DNA from: Macrostomum hystrix
Lineage: Eukaryota > Platyhelminthes > Macrostomidae
Assembly (NCBI GenBank): GCA_950097015.1
Contig: CATNEN010000001.1
Location: 8,923,001-8,987,000, forward strand
DNA length: 64,000 bases
Direction: 5' to 3'
Part shown: in pieces, positions 1-11,094 of the stretch
Numbering within the stretch: the stretch's first letter is position 1
Layout of the letters: each line of letters starts with the position of its first letter
Notes under the pieces: generated by a model
What the model was told of the DNA's origin: nothing
Seen by the model: the letters and a program-made list of their open reading frames with translations, nothing else
Database searches by the model: none
Position numbers and translations under genes: made by a program

Positions 1-716
1 AACAGGTGACACTCCTGTCTAACAGGTGACACTCCTGTCTAACAGGTGACACTCCTGTCTAACAGGTTAAACTCCTGTCTAACAGATTGCACTCCTGTCT
101 AACAGGTAACACTCCTGTCTAACTGGTTACACTCTTGTCTAACAGGTGACACTCCTGTCTAACAGGTTAAACTCCTGTCTAACAGATTGCTGTCCTGTCT
201 AACAGGTGACACTCCTGTCTAACAGATTACACTCTTGTCTAACAGGTTACACTTCTGTCTAACAGGTGACACTCCTGTCTAACAGGTTACACTTCTGTCT
301 AACAGGTGACACTCCTGTCTAACAGGTGACAATACTGTCTAACAGGTGACACTCCTGTCTAACAGGTGACACTCCTGTCTAACAGGTTAAACTCCTGTCT
401 AACAGATTGCACTCCTGTCTAACAGGTAACACTCCTGTCTAACTGGTTACACTCTTGTCTAACAGGTTACACTCCTGTCTAACAGGTTAAACTCCTGTCT
501 AACAGATTGCTCTCCTGTCTAACAGGTGACACTCCTGTCTAACAGATTACACTCTTGTCTAACAGGTTACACTCTTGTCTAACAGGTTACACTTCTGTCT
601 AACAGGTTACACTTCTGTCTAACAGGTTACACTTCTGTCTAACAGATTACACTCTTGTCTAACAGGTTACACTCCTGTCTAACAGGTTACACTCCTGTCT
701 AACAGGTTTCCTTATA
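1..716. repeat. 20-bp minisatellite in an intron of the ankyrin gene
   Basis: About 35 head-to-tail copies of a 20-bp unit (type unit AACAGGTGACACTCCTGTCT) run in register from the window edge to about 716. Most units carry a short inverted repeat, ACAGG then seven bases then CCTGT. The array lies in the intron after exon 12 of the ankyrin gene and stops about 13 bp from the splice donor at 729. Confidence 0.95.
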
Positions 717-729
717 ATATATTTCTCAC

Positions 730-3700
730 CCTGCTAGAGTCGGACGCATTGATGTCGACACCTTTTTCAATCATGACGCTAGCAATGTCATCGTGTCCGC
801 TACCGACGCTCAGCATGAGCGCGTTGCGCCCAAACTCGTCTCTGACAGTAAAAAAACAATTTTAGAAACAATAACGGGTCTGGAGACCAAAAATAGACAC
901 TGTTGTTAGTGGCCTGATAAGAAGGTAGATTTTTAGTTTGATTGCTAGAAAGGTTAGTCGATTGATTTACAAACAGGCTGGTAGCTTGATCAGCAGAACA
1001 AATTAATCGACCGTCTACGAGCGTACGAGACAGACAGGTAGACATATTAGTAGACAGACTGGTAGACATATTAGTAGACAGACTGGTAGACATATTGGTA
1101 GACAGACTGGTAGACATATTAGTAGACAGATAGGTAGACATATTAGTAGACAGACCGGTAGACATAATAGTAGACAGACAGGCAGACATATTAGTAGACA
1201 GACTAGTAGACATATTAGTAGACAGACTGGTAGACATATTAGTAGACAGACAGGTAGACATATTAGTAGACAGACAGGTAGACATATTAGTAGACAGACT
1301 GGTAGACATATTAGTAGACAGACTGGTAGACATATTAGTAGACAGACAGGTAGACATATTAGTAGACAGACAGGTAGACATATTAGTAGACAGACTGGTA
1401 GACATATTAGTAGACAGATTGGTAGACATATTAGTAGACAGATTGGTAGACATATTAGTAGACAAAACAGTAGCTCTATCGGTAAACGTAGTTAATAGAC
1501 AGATTGGTAGACATATTAGTAGACAAAACAGTAGCTCTATCGGTAAACGTAGTTAATAGACAGGTTGGTAGACATATTAGTAGACAGGTTGGTAGCTACT
1601 AGTACGAGCGTAGCAAGCACGTTAAGTAAAAATAATAGTTTGTTTTGCACCCTCAGCGCTCACTTAAAGGTGAAATCGGCTCCCTGGTCTAGCAGGTAGT
1701 TAAACAGTTCCGAGTGGCCCTGCTCAGCAGCAATCAGCAGGCTGGTCATGCCAGACATGTCGCGATGCTTCAGCGCCTGTCGCTTCAACGTCTCGCTGTG
1801 CTCACAGATGCTCATCACCAGCCGGGTGTGGCCCAGCTTCACAGCCAGCTGGGTCGGCGTGCGACCCTCCGAGTCCACGACGTGAAAGTTGGCGCCGCGG
1901 CTCAGCAGAACTTTGAGTAGCTGCTCAGCAGACGAAGGGTGGGGGAGTGTCACTCTCTGGCTTTGGCCCTCATAAAATAATAATAATACGAGCCAAGAAT
2001 AATTGCAGGAGGCCTACGGTACATCATCTGTTGACACTAGACTCACAGTTAGCCAGAATGCAATTCTGCCCATTCCGCTGACTCCTGAGCACACACGCAC
2101 ACAGATACCGTACGCAGACAAACACTCACACAGGTGTGTACATCTGCCCTGACTTTCTCATCGTCAGGCAGTACACATTTCACTGCGCCTTAGAGGTTGG
2201 CCCACAAGGGCGTAAATTTCACGACAAGCCCCCAAGCCTTCTCTCTAAGGCTGCGCCCCAAATTAACGTGGCCTCGCCGCGGAATCGAGCTCAGGGACCT
2301 TGGCCGAGTGGTGGAAATATTTTGTAGGCCTGTTGTTGTGACTTGAATATTCAACCGGACTTGAATGTACTCTATTAACTTATCGTTGCTCAATGCACGC
2401 CCATTTTCCTATGCGTGCGTGGGCCGCGTGTGTCACCTGCGCGTGTGACACAACGTGCTATGTTCTTACTCCTTGCTCTCCACGTGCCATTGTCACCCCC
2501 AGCCATATTTTGTCAGTATAAATATATCGAATCTCCTTGTACGTAGTTCGTGGCCTTTGCGCTATCTAAAGAATTCCTGGTCTACAAAACCTGTTTTCGT
2601 CGAAAAATTTATTGGCGAGATAGAAAAAAGGTTGCTTTTTTTAAACAAAAAAGTCTGCTTTCTAGCACCTCTAGTTCGTGAAGATATTCTGTTGCTTGGT
2701 TGATAACCTTCCTTTCCTTTTTTGTTAGTGTATTTTTAGACGGAAACGGCCCACATCTATTTTATCTATTTAGATTGTCGAGTCCTTCTACTTGTGTAGT
2801 CCTACTCACAGTAGTATCGCCGCTTTCCACGGCGTAGTGCACCGGATATTTGTCCTGAGAATCGCTGGAATTCAGCAGCCGGTCGCTGCCGTCGGGTAGT
2901 TCAGCGGCTCTGTCTAGGAGGAAGTTCACCAGATCGACGGAACCGGCCAGGACGGCCCAGTGGAGGCCGGTGCGCATCTGAATATCCGAGGCCGCAATCA
3001 CCACGGCGTCGCTGGCTGCCAGTCGCCTGGCTTCGTTTAGTTGACCTCGACGACAGGCCCAGTGGAATGGCGTCATGAATTCGACGTCTGGTGCCAACGG
3101 ATCAGAGCCCTGCAATTTGTCAGTCAAATCGGTTTCTTGCCTATTTGTTTACTCGTTGATTTTTGTGGACTAAAATCGGAACAGAAAGTCACGTGACATT
3201 GAACTTACCGCCCTCAGTAGTATGCCGCAAATCTCTTCTTGCTTGGCAATGACACCACTGAAACGAATACAACGATGCAAGTTTAAAGTCGGTTTTACTA
3301 GAAACCAACAGTTACGGAAAAACGCTGTGGTTGTACTATACCTGTGCAACGGCGTCCGGCCAAGCTTGTCTTGCTGATCAGAATCGGCCCCTAGCTCAAG
3401 AAGTTTCAAAACGGCCTCCTTGTGACCGAGCGTGGCCGCCGAATGGAGCGGAGTACTGTTCTCCAACTGACAATGGTTTGTTCATGTATGTTTCTTTATT
3501 GTCTATGATACTACTCGTACTAGTAGTTGAAGATTTAGAATTCCAGAAACGGTAGAAGGGCACCATGGGGGTATTTAAAAAAATCGAGATATTCAACGAG
3601 TCTTTTCGAGATGTGTGTGAGCAGACATTGTACATATGTAACCTATATATCTATCTATCTATTTTGCAGGGGGGCCCGGGGCACTTGTCGCACAAGCGAC

Positions 3701-6659
3701 GGAGCGGCACGCCCCCAGACCGGCGCTTTTGCGCCCATCGCGCCGCCTCCCCTGAGCAGGCACCACACAACAGCACAGACCAGCCGGGGAGGGCAGGAGG
3801 TACCCAGAATAGGCAGCAGTGCCCCCCCACCCCAGCCCCACACGCACATAGCAGACCAAGCCGGGGCGGAAGGCTGATAAGAAATCAGTCCTCAGGGGGG
3901 CCGGGTGATGAGTGTACACTTATCCAATCGCGCTGACGGAAGTCCAGAAAGCGCGCGGCGGTGTACACCCGCCCTCCAGCCACCCCCCGCAAGGCCTCAC
4001 GCCCCAGCGCCAACGCACACAACTCACGCAACGCAGAACAGGCACACAGAAGGTAGGAGCGAAGCTATTATTTCAAGCTTTGATTGCACGAAATATGGTG
4101 CACCTCCGCCGGTCGCTACTGTCCAAACCCCTCAACAAGTCCCGAAATTAATCGTGACTTAAAGGGTAAATCGAACTAGCGTCCTTTGGAGTGCGAGGCA
4201 GCGACGTTAGCCGCTGACCCACTCGCCCCTCACATAGATCAATATGGTAAACTTTAAAAAGTCGGTCATTCTACTGTTTAACAAGTGGGCTGGACTTCGA
4301 ATGCCGACACATGGAAAAAAACGTTTTCGTGTCCTTGAAGCAATACAAATAGCTTCGAATGTGCCACTAACCGTCACTCTGACCCAATATTCTGGATAAA
4401 ATAGAACTAAAATTACACCTGATCTAGTTGAGAATGAGTCGCGTCAACTCACATTCTTGAGGTTGATGTCAGCTCCGCAGTCTTTGAGGGCTTGAATCAT
4501 CTGCAATTTTAATGCTGATTAATTGCATTTCAAGCTCTACTTGGTCAATAGGCATCAGTACTTTCAAAATCGAGCATTTTCAAAAGCCTACCATTGGCTT
4601 GTTGCTTCTTGCAGCGTAGTGCATCGCTGAGTTACCTCCAGTGTCCTGCATGTTCAGCATTTCAACAACATCGCGACTGTTCTCTTTGCCTGAAATCGCG
4701 AATTAAATTTTCTTTATTGCTACAAGACCAAAAAAGCTTAGAAAAAATGTCAAGTTATCGCGACTTACAAACGCTGACAAAGTGACTAAGCAAGTCTTCG
4801 CCACTCTCCGAAGCTGCCACCATGAGGGGTGTCACGCCATGCATGTCGCGACCCGAGATCAGTGCGGTGTCGTTTGTCTGGAATTAGTTATTTCACACAC
4901 AAAGTACAATGATATTTCAGGGGCTGTGGCATAGCGAGGTTGTTGCACTAACCAGAATTTTAGCAACGTCGAAGGACAATAGGTTTAATGAGCCCATCAA
5001 TTCACTACGGAGATCGGCTTGCTCAAAGATAGTGGTCACTAGGGGATGAGTGGGGTGGGTGGGGGCCAACCTCCAAGGCACAGTGAAAGTGTACACTGCC
5101 CGACAATGAGAAAAATTGTCACCTTGTTAAACTTCCTCAACAATGCCCAACTCACCAAAATCTGACAAAGCTGAAGATTGTTGCGTCTAGATGGCATGTG
5201 CAGCACACTGGTTCCATCCAGCTCCTTCAGCTGTACGTTGGCTTTGTTGCCGAGTAGAATCTGCGAACGATTAACACAGGCTTATCACATACTTTAAGAA
5301 ATGTCAGATTCTGCAGTTCCATCATTCAGACCCACCTGTACCTAAGAAATGTCAGATTCTAACCAAATTCCTGCAGTTCTATCATTCTGACCCACCTGTA
5401 CCGCGGCCTCATTATTTCGTCGGCAGGCCACGTGTAGCGCAGTTTGGCCGCGATCGTCGGTGGCGTCAATCCGTACTCGCCGACTGCTCAGCAGCTCCTT
5501 CAGGGCTCCAACCTGGTTGAAATTTGCCGCCACGTGCAACGGCCTGGCGCCTTCGCGGCCCTTCAAATTGACATTGGCGCCGGCCTGTATGAGTAGAGCG
5601 ACAACTTCGACGCGGTCATTCTTCACAGCGTAGTGCAGGCCGCTCATCATTTGATCGTCCAGATCGGAGACCAGTGTTGAATCGTTCTTGATCAGCAGGG
5701 AAACCAAGTCGGTGTTGCCTTCGCGGATTGAGTGAAAGAACTGCGTGTGGGAATGGGTATAAATTTAGTTTCTATATGGTAATACCCATCCAGGGGCGTA
5801 GCAAGGGGTGAAAAAACTGTGTGACGCCCCCCTAGTAGTGGCGCTGGCGCCCACTGGTAGTGGCGCCCCCATGTGGTAGTGGCGCCCCCATGTGGTAGTG
5901 GCGCCCCCATGTGGTAGTGGCGCCCCCATGTGGTAGCGGCGCCCCCATGTGGTAGCGGCGCCCCCATGTGGTAGCGGCGCCCCCATGTGGTAGCGGCGCC
6001 CCCATGTGGTAGCGGCGCCCCCATGTGGTAGCGGCGCCCCCATGTGGTAGCGGCACCCCCATGTGGTAGTGGCGCCCCCATGTGGTAGTGACGCCCATGT
6101 GGTAGTGGCGCCCCCATGTGGTAGTGACGCAACCCTTGTAGTGGCGGCCCCTTAGACGAAAATCCTGGCTACGCCAATGATACCATCCAATGTTGGGTGT
6201 AAGAAAAAATGGGCTTACTAATCTCCTCTGCTCAGTTGGAGAAAGAATCTTTAGTTGGGCCATTGAGAGGCCCTTGCTTTGTATTCTCGGCCTGACAGGT
6301 ACCCTGATGTCTTCGTCCTTCGAATTGTCTCCGCCGGCTCCGTCTTGATCGCCAGTGACGGCTGCAGTTGGGTTTGTGGCAACTAGGATAACACCGGCAG
6401 CATTGTCACCTTCACCTTTCACGCTGCCCTCCTTGGAGCCGGCCTGTCTGCTCACAAATTCACCTTGTCTGGGACCGCGCGCGCTGGCGGCCCTGCTCGC
6501 TGGCGAAGAACTTCGCGCGCTGCCAACCGAGACTGCACTCTTCGGTCGAGCTGCTCGGCTGGCGCCGGGGCCGGTATTCGCTAGATTAAACGCATCGGAA
6601 CTCGACGGCGGCGACTCCGGTGGTGGCAGTGGTGAGATGCGGTTATCCGAGACACTCAT
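730..6659 (-). CDS. N-terminal part of a large ankyrin-repeat protein, possibly TRPA-like
   Basis: Twelve coding exons join in phase to about 686 residues and continue off the left edge: 6219-6659, 5396-5740, 5156-5260, 4953-5021, 4769-4877, 4592-4689, 4453-4500, 3342-3466, 3209-3257, 2810-3109, 1664-1920, 730-841. All introns are GT-AG; the acceptor of exon 4 is the least certain, because a better-looking AG at 5041-5042 would bring in a stop. Residues 1-147 are Ser/Pro/Ala-rich low complexity. The rest is tandem ankyrin repeats (motifs such as GLHYAV, TALHVA, TPLHSA, LLSRGAN). The N-terminal repeat series, with an early FFHSIREGN block and an LLSSRRVRID repeat, resembles TRPA-channel ankyrin domains from memory. 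No membrane segment is in the window, so TRPA identity is inference; a plain ankyrin scaffold is the alternative. Start: first in-frame ATG, with a good AG 28 nt upstream. Confidence 0.85.
1020..1605. repeat. 24-bp minisatellite in ankyrin-gene intron 11
   Basis: About 24 copies of a 24-bp unit made of two related 12-mers (AGACAGACTGGT and AGACATATTAGT). On the minus strand it is stop-free and reads as Met-Ser-Thr-rich peptide, which explains a spurious 221-codon ORF there; this is intron, not a gene. Confidence 0.93.
2100..2335 (-). mobile_element. tRNA-derived SINE-like element in ankyrin-gene intron 10
   Basis: On the minus strand from about 2335 there is a tRNA-like half with a B-box-like GAGCTCGATTCC. 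It is followed by a body containing GGGCCAACCTCTAAGGCGCA at about 2210-2191 and a CA/TG-rich tail near 2100. The 60-bp core is shared with the segment at 5055-5120. The A-box half looks eroded. Confidence 0.5.
3640..4235 (-). mobile_element. Long (~590 bp) tRNA-headed SINE in ankyrin-gene intron 7
   Basis: Reading the minus strand from about 4235, the element opens with a tRNA-like head: GTGGGTCAGCGG is A-box-like and CTAGTTCGATTTA is B-box-like. A GC-rich body follows, and it ends near 3645 in a short TAGA repeat, the usual simple-repeat tail of SINEs. The body is much richer in GC than the surrounding intron. Family unknown; a tRNA pseudogene joined to unrelated GC-rich DNA is the alternative. 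Confidence 0.5.
5050..5125 (+). repeat. Fragment of the same SINE-like core as at 2.2 kb
   Basis: GGGGGCCAACCTCCAAGGCA and the following CAGTGAAAGTGTACACTGCC match, with few changes, the minus strand of 2160-2212. The two copies are in opposite orientation, 3 kb apart, within introns of one gene. Only the internal core is present here. Confidence 0.55.
5284..5402. repeat. Tandem duplication of the exon 2 donor region
   Basis: About 57 bp, including AAGAAATGTCAGATTCT, a CTGCAGTTC block and CCCACCTGTACC, occur twice in a row. The right copy holds the splice donor in use for ankyrin exon 2 (exon ends at 5396); the left copy at about 5333-5341 carries a second CCACCTGTAC, a duplicate donor. Only the right copy continues into exon sequence. 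Confidence 0.75.
5793..6179. mobile_element. MITE-like element with an expanded internal 19-bp minisatellite
   Basis: The element begins GGGGCGTAGCAAGGGG and ends CCTGGCTACGCCAATG, so GGCGTAGC lies inverted at the two ends. It is flanked by ATACCCATCCA (5782-5792) and ATACCATCCA (6180-6189), which look like a target-site duplication with one indel. Its interior (about 5826-6146) is a 19-bp repeat, GTAGTGGCGCCCCCATGTG-like, about 15 copies. It sits in ankyrin-gene intron 1. A related block is at 32.1 kb. Confidence 0.7.
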
Positions 6660-6688
6660 AGGCGGTGGATCTCGAAGTATTTTTCTCT
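6660..6688 (-). other. Candidate leader exon with 3' splice site upstream of the ankyrin ATG
   Basis: On the minus strand CTTTTTTCAAACAG ends at 6687, 27 nt before the start codon. This is a strong-looking acceptor and fits either a 5'-UTR intron or spliced-leader addition. No upstream donor or promoter was recognised. Confidence 0.4.
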
Positions 6689-6689
6689 G

Positions 6690-7596
6690 TTTGAAAAAAG
6701 CCTTAACCTTGCACGGATGAAGCTCGTATAAAAGATAAAAGTAGCCGAGTGGAATGACAGCTTCTTAAATAGACATTTTTCTCAGTACTTGAACTCATAC
6801 CGACTCATTTCTCCGCTTCTCTCCCTCCCTTCTCTAACCTCAGTTGGCCTCAATGCTAGGCTTTCATCGCCATGTGAGCGAGTTTTGTTACTCCGAAAAC
6901 AAAGCCAAAACAAAGCCGATCTGCTCACACTGCAGTGGCCTTGAGTGTACCATAAAACCGTGCGAATCAACCCCCTCCTCCGCCGCTGCCAAAACTAATG
7001 CTGCAGACGCTGCGGCCATTGTGTTTTGCGCATCGTTTCTTTGCTCAAAGCTGGAGCGACAGTATGTTCGTTGGATAAGTGTTTTCTTTGTCTCAGCGGC
7101 AGTATTTTTTTCTTTTGGATCATTTTTAAGTGGACGCCTATGAAAAGTTTGATGTGAAATCTGCTGAGTCAAAGTAGCTCAGTGCACCTGTGTATCCAGG
7201 CGCTGAATCACGCAAAGGTGCTTTTAAGCTTAAGAAAGAGCTTGTCATCCGAGTGTACACCAATTGGTCTTCGATAACCCTAGCGAACAATTAGCGAACA
7301 AATGAATAGATTTTTCTTTTAGACCTCATTGTCACACAAAAGTCTTTGTATAAAAAAAGAACAACTCTCCACAGTTGAAGTGGACTTCAAGGCGTTTAGT
7401 ATTTTGTTTAAATTACTATATTACTATTTAATAGTACCACTTGAAAAACGAGAGACAGTCAAAGGACCTACGATGAAAAAATTACATATACACACGTACA
7501 CTGTAATATTATAACTTGCTAGCATATTACAAACATTTTTCTTTTTTTCCTGTATCTCCTAAAATATTCAACCAGATATTCACGATGTCGACTTCT
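6690..7596. other. Intergenic stretch, no gene seen
   Basis: Upstream flank of the ankyrin gene. Short ORFs on both strands lack recognisable domains or splice context. It becomes AT-rich toward 7300-7590. Confidence 0.5.
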
Positions 7597-9330
7597 AGAG
7601 CTACGATTCCTGCTGCGATTCTATAGCTACGATTCCTACTGCGATTCTATAGCTACGATTCCTGCTGCGATTCTATAGCTACGATTCCTACTGCGATTCT
7701 ATAGCTACGATTCCCACTGCGATTCTATAGCTACGATTCCTACTGCGTTTCTATAGCTACGATTCCTACTGCGTTTCTAAAGCTACAATTCCTGCTGCGA
7801 TTCTATAGCTACGATTCCCACTGCGATTCTATAGCTACGATTCCTACTGCGATTCTATAGCTACGATTCCCACTGCGATTCTATAGCTACGATTCCTGCT
7901 GCGATTCTATAGCTACGATTCCTACTGCGATTCTATAGCTATGATTCCTGCTGCGTTTCTAAAGCTACGATTCCTGCTGCGATTCTATAGCTACGATTCC
8001 TGCTGCGATTCTATAGCTACGATTCCTGCTGCGATTCTATAGCTACGATTCCTGCTGCGATTCTATAGCTACGATTCCTACTGCGATTCTATAGCTACGA
8101 TTCCTGCTGCGATTCTATAGCTACGATACTTGCTGCGATTCTATAGCTACGATTCCTACTGCGATTCTATAGCTACGATTCCTGCTGCGATTCTATAGCT
8201 ACGATTCCTGCTGCGATTCTATAGCTACGATTCCTACTGCGTTTCTAAAGCTACGATTCCTGCTGCGATTCTATGGCTACGATTCCTGCTGCGATTCTAG
8301 AGCTACGATTCCTGCTGCGATTCTATAGCTACGATTCCTGCTGCGATTCTATAGCTACGATTCCTGCTGCGTTTCTAAAGCTACGATTCCTGCTGCGATT
8401 CTATAGCTACGATTCCTGCTGCGATTCTATAGCTACGATTCCTGCTGCGATTCTATAGCTACGATTTCTGCTGCGATTCTATGGCTATCTTTCCTACTTT
8501 GATTTTATAGCTACGATTCCTACTGCGATTCTATAGCTACGATTCCTGCTGCGATTCTATAGCTACGATTCCTACTGCGATTCTATGGCTATGTTTCCTA
8601 CTTTGATTTTATAGCTACGATTCCTGCTGCGATTCTATAGCTACGATACTTGCTGCGATTCTATAGCTACGATTCCTGCTGCGATTCTATAGCTACGATT
8701 CTTGCTGCGATTCTATAGCTACGATTTCTGCTGCGATTCTATGGCTATCTTTCCTACTTTGATTTTATAGCTACGATTCCTACTGCGATTCTATAGCTAC
8801 GATTCCTGCTGCGATTCTATAGCTACGATTCCTGCTGCGATTCTATAGCTACGATACTTGCTGCGATTCTATAGCTACGATTCCTGCTGCGATTCTATAG
8901 CTACGATTCTTGCTGTGATTCTTGAGCTTCGTTTCCTGCTTTGATTTTATAGCTACGATTCCTGCTGCGATTCTAGAGTTACGATTCCTGCTGCGATTCT
9001 ATAGCTACGATTCCTACTGCGTATCTAAAGCTACGATTCCTGCTGCGATTCTATAGCTACGATACTTGCTGCGATTCTATAGCTACGATTCCTGCTGCGA
9101 TTCTATAGCTACGATTCTTGCTGTGATTCTTGAGCTTCGTTTCCTGCTTTGATTTTATAGCTACGATTCCTGCTGCGATTCTAGAGTTACGATTCCTGCT
9201 GCGATTCTATAGCTACGATTCCTACTGCGTATCTAAAGCTACGATTCCTGCTGCGATTCTATAGCTACTATTCCTACTGCGTTTCTAAAGCTACGATTCC
9301 TACTGCGATTCTAAAGCTACGAGTCTCGCC
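7597..9330. repeat. 26-bp minisatellite array, about 1.7 kb
   Basis: About 66 copies of a 26-bp unit containing AGCTACGATTCCTGCTGCGA followed by TTCTAT. Variants alternate CCTACTGCG and CCTGCTGCG, and a higher-order block including TTGAGCTTCGTTTCCTGC appears twice (about 8920-9010 and 9128-9210). It is intergenic, between the ankyrin gene and the 9958-10627 gene. Confidence 0.95.
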
Positions 9331-9600
9331 GTGATTCTGTCAACAACTTGTAAAAAGTATCAATCATACCATCCGTTTTTTAGTCCAATGAAGAATGTCA
9401 CGTTTGAGTTTTGTAGATGAATACTTTTGAGTATTTATTTTTGCTTTTTGCGTTAGCAGGTAAATGTTTAATTTCGGCTTTTATTAATAAACAAAATATT
9501 TTTACAGGTAATCGTTATTAGGTTCTTTCATACCTTCACTCGGGATAGGTTAAATTAATAAGTATGATGCTCGTAAAAAAATATTCCGTCAAAAAATACT
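9331..9600. other. AT-rich spacer
   Basis: Nothing recognisable. It separates the 26-bp array from the 24-bp array that forms the 3' flank of the next gene. Confidence 0.5.
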
Positions 9601-9957
9601 CTCAGTCACTCTGGCAGTCACTCTGTCAGTCACTCTGGCAGACACTCTGATAATCACTCTGGCAGACACTCTGATAATCACTCTGGCAGACACTCTGATA
9701 ATCACTCTGGCTGTCACTCTGGCAGTCACTCTGGCAGTCACTCTGATAATCACTCTGGCAGTCACTCTGATAATCACTCTGGCAGTCAATCTGATAATCA
9801 CTCTCGCAGTCACTCTGATAATCACTCCGGCAGTCACTCTGATAATCACTCTGGCAGTCAATCTGATAATCACTCTCGCAGTCACTCTGATAATCACTCT
9901 GGCAGTCACTCCGGCAGTCACTCTGATAATCACTCTGCCAGTCACTCCGGCAGTCAC
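9600..9957. repeat. 24-bp minisatellite abutting a stop codon
   Basis: About 15 copies of a 24-bp unit, GGCAGTCACTCT plus GATAATCACTCT. On the minus strand the array begins directly after the TGA of the 9958-10627 gene and is stop-free in that gene's frame for about 122 codons (Val/Thr/Ile/Arg octapeptides). As transcribed it would be the 3' UTR. Confidence 0.93.
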
Positions 9958-10627
9958 TCAGTCGGCTTCAGCTGTGTACTTCTCCGGCAGACCCTCCGAA
10001 ATCTCCAAGACAAGCTCCTGGTTGATTGGCAGCCGGCCAACCCCAGCTCCTTTGGCAGCCTTCAACAAGTCGAAGCAGCAGTCGAGCAGTCTGGAGCACA
10101 GCTTGTGCAGCTCGCTGATTTTAAACTCCAAAGCCTTCACATACTGCAGGCAGTAGGCAGCGTCCAAGGCTGCCTTCTTCGTGGCCCACATGTCGCGGAT
10201 TTGCCCAGTCAGCTGAAACAGAAGGTTGAAGGTCTGCCTATCTGTCTGTCTGTCTGTCTGTCCTAGTGTCTGTCTGTCTGTCTGTCCTCACCGAGAGCAT
10301 CTGTCCAGCAAAGGAGGTCATGTGTCCTTCAAGCTGACTCGTCACGTCGCCTCTTCGTCGTCGAAGATCTCCGCATAGTTCGCCGAATTTGTCCAAGCCA
10401 TCCCTTAGTCGTTGGAGCTTGTGAAACCTTGCCAGATGAGCCAGGGTTGGTTTATAGGGCGGCAGAATTGACTTTGAACTGCTGCTCTTGCTGTCGCCTG
10501 CGTCAGCTGGGACGCTTTTGTCTCGAAGCCGATTTAAAAAATGTTTATCAATAGCCTCGGTTGCCAGGGTGAGATTCTCCATGGCAACTTGGAGTGGATC
10601 TCGTGGTGCTTGAGAATCGTTTGGCAT
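9958..10627 (-). CDS. Two-exon helical protein of 196 residues, function unknown
   Basis: Exon 1 is 10292-10627 (112 codons) and exon 2 is 9958-10212 (84 codons plus TGA). The intron is 79 bp, phase 0, with donor GTGAGG and acceptor CTGTTTCAG. The protein is mostly alpha-helical by composition: an N-terminal segment, a Ser/Lys-rich linker (about residues 43-53), then long helices rich in Leu, Arg and Lys with little Pro (about 60-112), and a C-terminal helical half with Cys/Leu heptads (about 120-165). I do not recognise the family for certain. The length and two-helical-block layout loosely recall HAUS2-type augmin subunits, a weak guess. The start is the first ATG after an in-frame break. 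Its 3' UTR is minisatellite. Confidence 0.72.
10236..10288. repeat. CTGT microsatellite inside the 79-bp intron
   Basis: Two runs of (CTGT)n separated by CCTAGTG fill most of the intron between the donor at 10291 and the acceptor at 10213. Confidence 0.9.
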
Positions 10628-10639
10628 CTCACGGCCTCT

Positions 10640-11090
10640 GCTTCACTTCTGTATCTGAGCTGAGGGTTGTAGGGCCACACTAAATTGTCTTCTGCTTCTA
10701 GTTGAAAGCTTACTTTTATGAGCTTTGAGTTTTCATACCAGCATAAATTTTTTCTCAAGATCTGTTAAGAACTGAGAAGAATAAGTTTCAATGTATTTGT
10801 CTCCAACTGACTGTCGATTTCGAATCGATTGGTTTTAAAAGGCTGGTGTACAAATTGTGTACGTTGTCCTCTTACGTTGTACTCTTGTCTAAAATATTAG
10901 AATTTTAAGTACTCCAATATTTTGCTGTTTGTATTTTTTCGAAACACAATTAAGAAAACACATTTTTTATTTTCATTAGCACTGAGAAATTTATTTCGGA
11001 TTTTTTATATTATATTTTTTGAGAGGTACTTCAAGTAGTAAAATTGGACTACATGATTGAAACTACCAGATTGAGTAGATGATCGTAGAT
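10640..11090. other. Upstream flank, no gene seen
   Basis: AT-rich intergenic DNA upstream of the minus-strand helical-protein gene. I see no clear TATA box or exon. Confidence 0.4.
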
Positions 11091-11094
11091 AGGA

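Noticed and set aside
800-1465. 221-codon minus-strand Met/Ser/Thr repeat ORF
   Set aside because: It lies in a 24-bp minisatellite inside an ankyrin-gene intron; the unit is a multiple of three and happens to lack stops.
4165-4235. Possible functional tRNA gene on the minus strand
   Set aside because: The acceptor-stem ends do not pair and the boxes deviate; it continues into a SINE body.
5692-6659. Minus-strand ORFs rich in MGAPLPHGGAATTWGR
   Set aside because: They read a 19-bp repeat of a MITE in intron 1; the ankyrin exon ends at the donor at 6218.
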